The position numbers were made by a program, and so were the translations under genes. From assembly GCA_018239675.1 (NCBI GenBank), contig JAFEGX010000116.1, positions 1 to 64,000 of the forward strand: a stretch of 64,000 nt of DNA, given 5' to 3'. Under the pieces are notes generated by a model. That model did no database searches. It saw only the letters and a program-made list of their open reading frames with translations, and was not told the DNA's origin. Positions 59,260-64,000 of the stretch are shown piece after piece (within the stretch, counting starts at the first letter, position 1; each line of letters opens with the position of its first letter). The stretch comes from Verrucomicrobiota bacterium (GTDB lineage: Bacteria; Verrucomicrobiota; Verrucomicrobiia; Opitutales; Opitutaceae).

Positions 59260-59664
59260 TCAGGCAACCGTGATCTTGCGGGGCTTCAGCGCCTCGTGCT
59301 TCGGCAGCGTCACCTGCAGGACGCCGTCACGGAGCTCGGCGGCGACCTTGTCCGCGTCGATGGCGTTGTCGTGGGTGAGCACGAGTTCGTAGCCGACGTC
59401 CGCGGTCTCGCGATGCAGCGCGGTCCAGCCCGCCGGCCGGGTCCAGGTGCGGCGGCCGGCGATGCGGATGCCGTCGGTCTCGATCGTGAGCTCGAGCGCG
59501 TCCCGCGTCACGCCGGGCAGGTAGACCGTGAGGCGGTAGGCCTCGGGGGTCTCCTGCACCTCATAAGCGGGCTTGAGCGCGGGCTTCGTCGGGGCCGCCG
59601 AGCCTTCGCTGGCGACCGAGGGTGTGCGATTCAGGGACGGAATGATGCTGGTGAAGAGTGACAT
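59260..59664 (-). CDS. Small heat-shock protein (Hsp20/alpha-crystallin), second in operon
   Basis: A 134-residue chaperone. A short variable N-terminus precedes the alpha-crystallin domain from YEVQETPEAYRLTVYLPGVT to DGVLQVTLPKHEALKPRKIT, where GVLxVTLPK is the C-terminal family motif. The usual IxI/V tail is reduced to KITVA. It would hold unfolding proteins without ATP. The gene starts 39 nt after the stop of a related Hsp20 gene upstream. A solo arm of the GGTTGAG repeat (59669-59690) fills the gap. Confidence 0.92.
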   Translation of the reverse strand: MSLFTSIIPSLNRTPSVASEGSAAPTKPALKPAYEVQETPEAYRLTVYLPGVTRDALELTIETDGIRIAGRRTWTRPAGWTALHRETADVGYELVLTHDNAIDADKVAAELRDGVLQVTLPKHEALKPRKITVA

Positions 59665-59703
59665 GGTGATAATGGAAGGTTGAGGGTTGAGGGAGCGGTG
59701 CGG

Positions 59704-60150
59704 TTACTTCACCGTGATCGCGATCTTCTTGGCCTTGGCCTCCTCGCGCTTCGGGAGAGTGACCGTGAGGATGCCATTCTCGTAGGCGGCGCTGACCTTG
59801 TCGGTCGCGACATCCGCGGGGATGGACAGTGACCGGCTGAACGAGAAAGCCTGTTCCGGCTGGTCGCCAGCGGCGGGGGTCTTGCGCACCGCGCTAATGG
59901 ACAGGTCGCCTTCGACCATTTCCACTTGGATATCTTCGCGGTTCACTCCCGGCAATTCGGCGCGGACATGGACGTCGGCCTCATCCTCGTAGAGATCCAC
60001 GGGGAAGATCGGGTTGTTCTGCACACCCACGGTCGACGCAAAGAGGCGGTCAATTTCGGACTCCAAGCCCGACCAGGGAGACCGGCCGAAGAGGCTCGGC
60101 GTGAGGAGGATGTTGCTGTAGGACGGATAGTTGTAACGTGCGATTCTCAT
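59704..60150 (-). CDS. Small heat-shock protein (Hsp20/alpha-crystallin), first in operon
   Basis: A 148-residue chaperone. The alpha-crystallin domain runs from PVDLYEDEADVHVRAELPGV, through FSRSLSIPADVATDKVSAAY, to NGILTVTLPKREEAKAKKIA, with IAITV as the tail anchor. The N-terminus (SNILLTPSLFGRSPWSGLES) is longer than in the downstream paralogue. The pair may form mixed oligomers. About 300 nt of non-coding sequence, AT-richer than average, separate it from the autotransporter gene and must contain its promoter; I could not recognise a classical heat-shock sigma or CIRCE element. Confidence 0.92.
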   Translation of the reverse strand: MRIARYNYPSYSNILLTPSLFGRSPWSGLESEIDRLFASTVGVQNNPIFPVDLYEDEADVHVRAELPGVNREDIQVEMVEGDLSISAVRKTPAAGDQPEQAFSFSRSLSIPADVATDKVSAAYENGILTVTLPKREEAKAKKIAITVK

Positions 60151-60412
60151 GGTTAGTAGGTTTCAGTGGATTCGATTGAGGGCATAGGCCCATTGATGCC
60201 GACCTACTTGCACGCCGAATGCCGGACAAATCGCCTGTACAAGCAGCGAAAAGGAAAACACTTACTGACTTGGTCCAGCCTAGGGTTGTGACGCGATGTC
60301 CGGACCGGGACGTCACAGTCGGGAAGATTTTTCCCGCGTAGATACGCCCGTATGCCTGGTGGGACATGCTGTGGAATAGTACGTAAGGGTATTCGGTAGC
60401 CATCCGCGGAAA

Positions 60413-60442
60413 ATATGTTGGGGTATTGACCCTAAAACATAT
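60413..60442. promoter_or_regulatory. Inverted repeat just upstream of the autotransporter gene
   Basis: ATATGTT and AACATAT flank GGGT and ACCC with an ATTG loop, forming a two-part hairpin six bases before the start codon. Its place would cover the ribosome-binding region or overlap the promoter, so it is a candidate operator or translation-control hairpin. Confidence 0.5.
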
Positions 60443-60447
60443 CCGCC

Positions 60448-63400
60448 ATGCCCCCAGTACTCCATAGGCTCTTCCGCCTGATTCTCGCCTCGCTCTGCAG
60501 CCAGGTGCTTGTGGCGCAGCTTCGGGGTCAGGTGGTGACCGAGACGTTCATGAATGCGACGGCACCGGGTTGGGTTCTTTCCGGTACCGGCTACACGCCG
60601 ACCCTTACCTCGGGCTCCAGCGATCCGTCCGGCAGCGGCTGGCTGCGGCTAACCGACACGGGCGGCAATGAGGCTTCGAGTGCGTACTATAACACGGCTT
60701 TCAATGCCACCGGGGCGACGGTTTACGCCAAGTTCGACTACGAGTCCTACGGCGGCACGGGCGCGGATGGCATCACGTTCTTCCTGTTCGACGGCTCGGT
60801 GCCCTTCAGCGTCGGCTCCTACGGCGGCTCGATCGGCTACGCGCAGCGCACGGTCGCCGGCGGCGGCGGCTCCGACATCAACGGCATGGCGGGCGGCTAT
60901 CTCGGCGTGGCGCTCGACGAGTACGGCAATTTCTCCTCGGCCTCCGAGGGCCGCGTCGGCGGCTACAACGGCACCACCGGACTGGTGCCCGATTCCATCG
61001 GGGTGCGCGGCCCGGGCCAGGGCCTGAACGGTTATGCCTACCTCGGCGGCAGCGGCACCCTCTCGCAGTCGATCGACTCGGCCATCCGCCCCACCCAGAC
61101 AAATACGGTCCAGATCCTCCTCACGGCCACCAACCAGCTGACGGTCACGCTGCAGCAGGGCGGAACGAGTCCGCAGACGGTCCTGCAGATGGACCTCTCG
61201 GGTTACCTGCGGCCCGACACGCTCAAGTTCGGATTCGCGGCCGGCACCGGCGGCGCCACCAACATCCACGACGTCCGCAACCTGAATGTCACCACCCTCA
61301 CGTCCAATCTCTGGTCGGGCGGCAGCAGCAACGGCCAGTGGTCGAGCAACGGCAACTGGGACCCGACGGTCGTCCCGACGGTCGGCGCCGACATCCTGTT
61401 CGACAACACCCACGTCTCGACCGACCAGACGATCGACACCGGCGCGAACCGCAACGTGCGCTCCATCTCGTTTGATGCCCCGTTCGGATACACGCTCAAC
61501 AACAACACCCTCACCTTCGACAGCCAGGGCGTCGCCGGCTTTTCCGGCATCGCGGTCACCCAGACCCACGGCTCCGCGACTGACACGATCAACTCGAACC
61601 TGTCGCTCGCGAACGCGATCAACATCCGGAACAACGCCGCGGGCGCGCTCAACCTCAACGGCAGCATCGCGACCAACGGCAACGCCGTCACGCTCGACGG
61701 CACCGGCCTCACCACCCTCACCGGCGCCATCACCGGCACCGGTGCAGTGACCAAGAACGACAGTGGCACCGTCACCCTCGCCGGCGCCAGCAGCTACAGC
61801 GGCGGCACCACCCTCAACAACGGCACGCTCAACGCCAACCAGGCGACCGCGCTTGGCACCGGCGGCGTGACGCTGGCGGGCGGCACCCTCGGCTCGACCA
61901 ACGGTTCGACCATCGGGAACACGGTCACTTTGACCGGCAATGCGGCCATCCAGGGCCTGACACTCACGGGCGCCCTGACGGAAACCGGCAGCCAGACCCT
62001 CAACCTCAACAACGCCACGCTGGGCGCGGTGAATCTCTCGAACACGAACACCGGCCGCACGCTCACCGCCCAGGTTGACAGCGGCACCAGCCAGATCAGC
62101 GGCGTCATCGCCAACGGCGGCACCGGCGCCGGTAGCCTGACCAAGACCGGCGCGGGCGAACTCGTGCTCGGCGGGGCCAGCACCTTCACCGGCACGACCA
62201 CCATCAGCAACGGCACCGTCACGCTGGGGGCCAGCAATCGCCTCGCGGACTCCAGCAGCGTGAACCTCGGGGCGTCCGGCACGCTCAACCTCAACGGGTT
62301 TTCCGAGCGCGTGGGCACGCTGACCGCCGCCGGCGGCGCCACCCTCGATTTCGGCCCGACCGGCACCGCCAACACGTTTGTCTTCGGCACCTACAACGCG
62401 CCGGCCAGCGGCGTGCTCGTGGTCAACCATTGGGAGAGCGGCACCGACAAGCTCGCCACCACCGTGGCCGGCCAGACGGTCAGCTCGATCTACCTCTCCG
62501 GCTACGGCATCGCCCAGGAGTCCGGCACCATCACCAACAACCTCTATGGCACGACCAGCGCGTATCTCCTGACCCCGGTCGCCGCCAGCACCGTCGAGTG
62601 GGACGGCAGCTCGAGCTCCGCCTGGAACACCAGCTTCAACTGGACCGGCAACGCCAAGCCCACCTCCACGCAGGTCGCGGTGTTCAACAGCCTCGGCACC
62701 GGCCGACCCAACGTCACCCTCAACGGCTCGAACACCATCGCCGGCATCCAGTTCGGCTCCGGCGCCTCCGTCAGCTACAACATCACCGGCGCCAACACGC
62801 TGACCCTCTCGGGCACCGTGCCCTACATCCAGCAGCAGAGCGCCAACGACCAAACCCTCAGCCCGAGCACCGTGGCCCTTTCGAACCACACCGTGGTCGA
62901 CATCACGGGGTCGGGGAACCTCACCATCGGCGCCGCGATCACGGGCACGGCCCGCAACCTGATCAAGGATGGCACCGGGGCCGGCAAGCTGATCCTCTCG
63001 GGCAATAACTCCGGCCTCACCGGCAGCGTCTACATCAATAACGGCGTCGTTCAGGCCGCGCACACCAACGCCCTCGGCACCGGCACCACCAATATCACCA
63101 GCGGCGCCGGCCTCGAGCTCGCCGGCGGCATCAGCCCGGCCAACGCCCTCGCCGTCACTGGCACCGGCCTCAACGGCGCCGGTGCCATCCACAATGTCAG
63201 CGGCACCAACACCGCCTCCGGCACGGTCACGCTCGGCGGCGACACGCGCCTCGCGGCCGACACCGGCAGCACCCTTAATCTCACCGGCAATGTCACCGGG
63301 ACGAACTACAACCTGGAGCTCACCGGCGCCGGCAACACGAGCCTCGCCCGCATCACCACGGGCACGGGCGGCGTCACGGTGAACGCGACCGGCACCGTCA

Positions 63401-64000
63401 CCTTCAATGGCGGGGCGACGGCCAACACCTACACCGGCACCACGACCGTGAACTCCGGCACGCTCAGCCTGGCGAAGAACGGCGGCGTGACGGCGGTCGC
63501 GGGCAACCTGGTGGTCAACAGCGGCGGCACGGTGCAGCTGGCGGCTTCGAACCAGATCGCCGACAGCGCCTCGGTCACCCTCAACGGCACCGGCGTCCTC
63601 AACCTCAACGGGCAATCCGAGACGCTGGGCCAGCTGACCAGCACGAGCGGGTCCGCGACCGTCGCGCTCGGCGCCGGCAGCCTGACGCTCAACGGCACGA
63701 ACAACCTCAACTCCGCCTACGCCGGCGCCATCACCGGCGCGGCCGGCAGCTCGCTCAATGTGACTGGCACCGGCAAGGTCTACCTTTCCGGCGCCAGCGC
63801 CTCCTACGCGGGCACCACCAACGTGACGAACGGCACGCTGAACGTCAGCGGCTCGAACCAGGTGCTCGGCAGCGGCGCGGTGAATGTCAGCAGCTCCGGC
63901 AATCTCCAGCTCCAGGGCGGCATCACTCTCGCCAATGCGGTCGCGGTCAACGGCACGGGCACCTCCGGCAACGGCGCGATCGAGAATTTCACCGGCAACA
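60448..64000 (+). CDS. Autotransporter-type surface protein with lectin domain and beta-strand repeats (3' end missing)
   Basis: The frame opens at ATG 60448 (CCGCCATG context) and stays open for 1,184 codons to the window edge. A signal peptide (LFRLILASLCSQVLVAQ) is followed by an L-type-lectin-like domain (~30-270) with GADGITFFLFDGS and YLGVALDEYGNFSS. From ~residue 285 come NGQWSSNGNWDP and many autotransporter-associated beta-strand repeats such as TVTLAGASSYSGGTTLNNGT and ELVLGGASTFTGTTTISNGT. Such passengers form long beta-helices on the cell surface. A C-terminal barrel or PEP-CTERM anchor would lie beyond the window, so the secretion class is not proven. Confidence 0.85.
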   Translation, partial: MPPVLHRLFRLILASLCSQVLVAQLRGQVVTETFMNATAPGWVLSGTGYTPTLTSGSSDPSGSGWLRLTDTGGNEASSAYYNTAFNATGATVYAKFDYESYGGTGADGITFFLFDGSVPFSVGSYGGSIGYAQRTVAGGGGSDINGMAGGYLGVALDEYGNFSSASEGRVGGYNGTTGLVPDSIGVRGPGQGLNGYAYLGGSGTLSQSIDSAIRPTQTNTVQILLTATNQLTVTLQQGGTSPQTVLQMDLSGYLRPDTLKFGFAAGTGGATNIHDVRNLNVTTLTSNLWSGGSSNGQWSSNGNWDPTVVPTVGADILFDNTHVSTDQTIDTGANRNVRSISFDAPFGYTLNNNTLTFDSQGVAGFSGIAVTQTHGSATDTINSNLSLANAINIRNNAAGALNLNGSIATNGNAVTLDGTGLTTLTGAITGTGAVTKNDSGTVTLAGASSYSGGTTLNNGTLNANQATALGTGGVTLAGGTLGSTNGSTIGNTVTLTGNAAIQGLTLTGALTETGSQTLNLNNATLGAVNLSNTNTGRTLTAQVDSGTSQISGVIANGGTGAGSLTKTGAGELVLGGASTFTGTTTISNGTVTLGASNRLADSSSVNLGASGTLNLNGFSERVGTLTAAGGATLDFGPTGTANTFVFGTYNAPASGVLVVNHWESGTDKLATTVAGQTVSSIYLSGYGIAQESGTITNNLYGTTSAYLLTPVAASTVEWDGSSSSAWNTSFNWTGNAKPTSTQVAVFNSLGTGRPNVTLNGSNTIAGIQFGSGASVSYNITGANTLTLSGTVPYIQQQSANDQTLSPSTVALSNHTVVDITGSGNLTIGAAITGTARNLIKDGTGAGKLILSGNNSGLTGSVYINNGVVQAAHTNALGTGTTNITSGAGLELAGGISPANALAVTGTGLNGAGAIHNVSGTNTASGTVTLGGDTRLAADTGSTLNLTGNVTGTNYNLELTGAGNTSLARITTGTGGVTVNATGTVTFNGGATANTYTGTTTVNSGTLSLAKNGGVTAVAGNLVVNSGGTVQLAASNQIADSASVTLNGTGVLNLNGQSETLGQLTSTSGSATVALGAGSLTLNGTNNLNSAYAGAITGAAGSSLNVTGTGKVYLSGASASYAGTTNVTNGTLNVSGSNQVLGSGAVNVSSSGNLQLQGGITLANAVAVNGTGTSGNGAIENFTGN

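Noticed and set aside
60649-63615. A 988-codon open frame on the minus strand opposite the autotransporter gene
   Set aside because: It is a mirror of the GC-rich, Thr/Gly/Asn-repeat coding strand, giving Gly/Ala/Val/Arg-rich low-complexity protein with no domain; the plus frame has signal peptide and domains.

Overview
The window is GC-rich, gene-dense bacterial chromosome, most likely from a verrucomicrobium of the Opitutaceae type. Signs are an Ig-domain surface protein ending in paired RGxGPxLxxFG/NDNW repeats, a lectin plus beta-strand-repeat autotransporter, a SWIB-domain protein, and many start codons in a bare CCGCCATG context without a Shine-Dalgarno sequence. The assignment rests on protein character only; there is no rRNA gene. 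I saw no tRNA, CRISPR array, prophage or transposase.

Layout. 1-8.1 kb: the edge of a thiolase gene, a flavin reductase, phenylalanine/tyrosine catabolism (hmgA, hppD, phhA) with a LuxR-type regulator divergent from hppD, an orphan receiver, an MFS carrier and a YwiC-like protein. 8.1-23.7 kb: a nitrite-to-N2O respiration island. It holds a class II NirK with a C-terminal cytochrome c domain, NirV-like protein, SCO protein, porin, DUF2249 and cupin; an opposing operon with a tyrosine-less heme-copper NO-reductase-like subunit I, a CuA subunit II, a 49-residue membrane peptide, a second subunit-I paralogue, a membrane SCO protein and a cytochrome b/ferredoxin/MvhD-like fusion; then heme O synthase, an iron-sulfur repair protein (RIC), a CRP/FNR-family regulator and a group III truncated haemoglobin. 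Seven TTGA-N6-TCAA boxes, each 22 nt from a -10-like hexamer, tie the island together; several predicted transcripts are leaderless or almost so. No nitrate reductase or NosZ is present here.

23.8-42.3 kb: a membrane protein, DsbD, an insertion scar holding a lower-GC Ig-domain gene and broken copies of neighbouring genes, two small cytochromes c, a GH28-like protein, a B12 radical SAM enzyme, three EamA transporters, a lipase, a hybrid histidine kinase and a SWIB protein. 42.5-60.2 kb: a heterodimeric ABC exporter, MgtE, a complete TetR/HlyD/2 ATPase/2 permease/TolC efflux operon, MscS, a TerC-like protein, a DCC-family protein and two Hsp20 genes. From 60.4 kb an autotransporter-type gene runs off the window.

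Between genes lie at least ten hairpin elements whose arms are built from short 7-, 9- or 10-nt words repeated in tandem and then inverted. They sit tightly against gene ends, in three cases containing a stop codon, and are the most unusual non-coding signal here.
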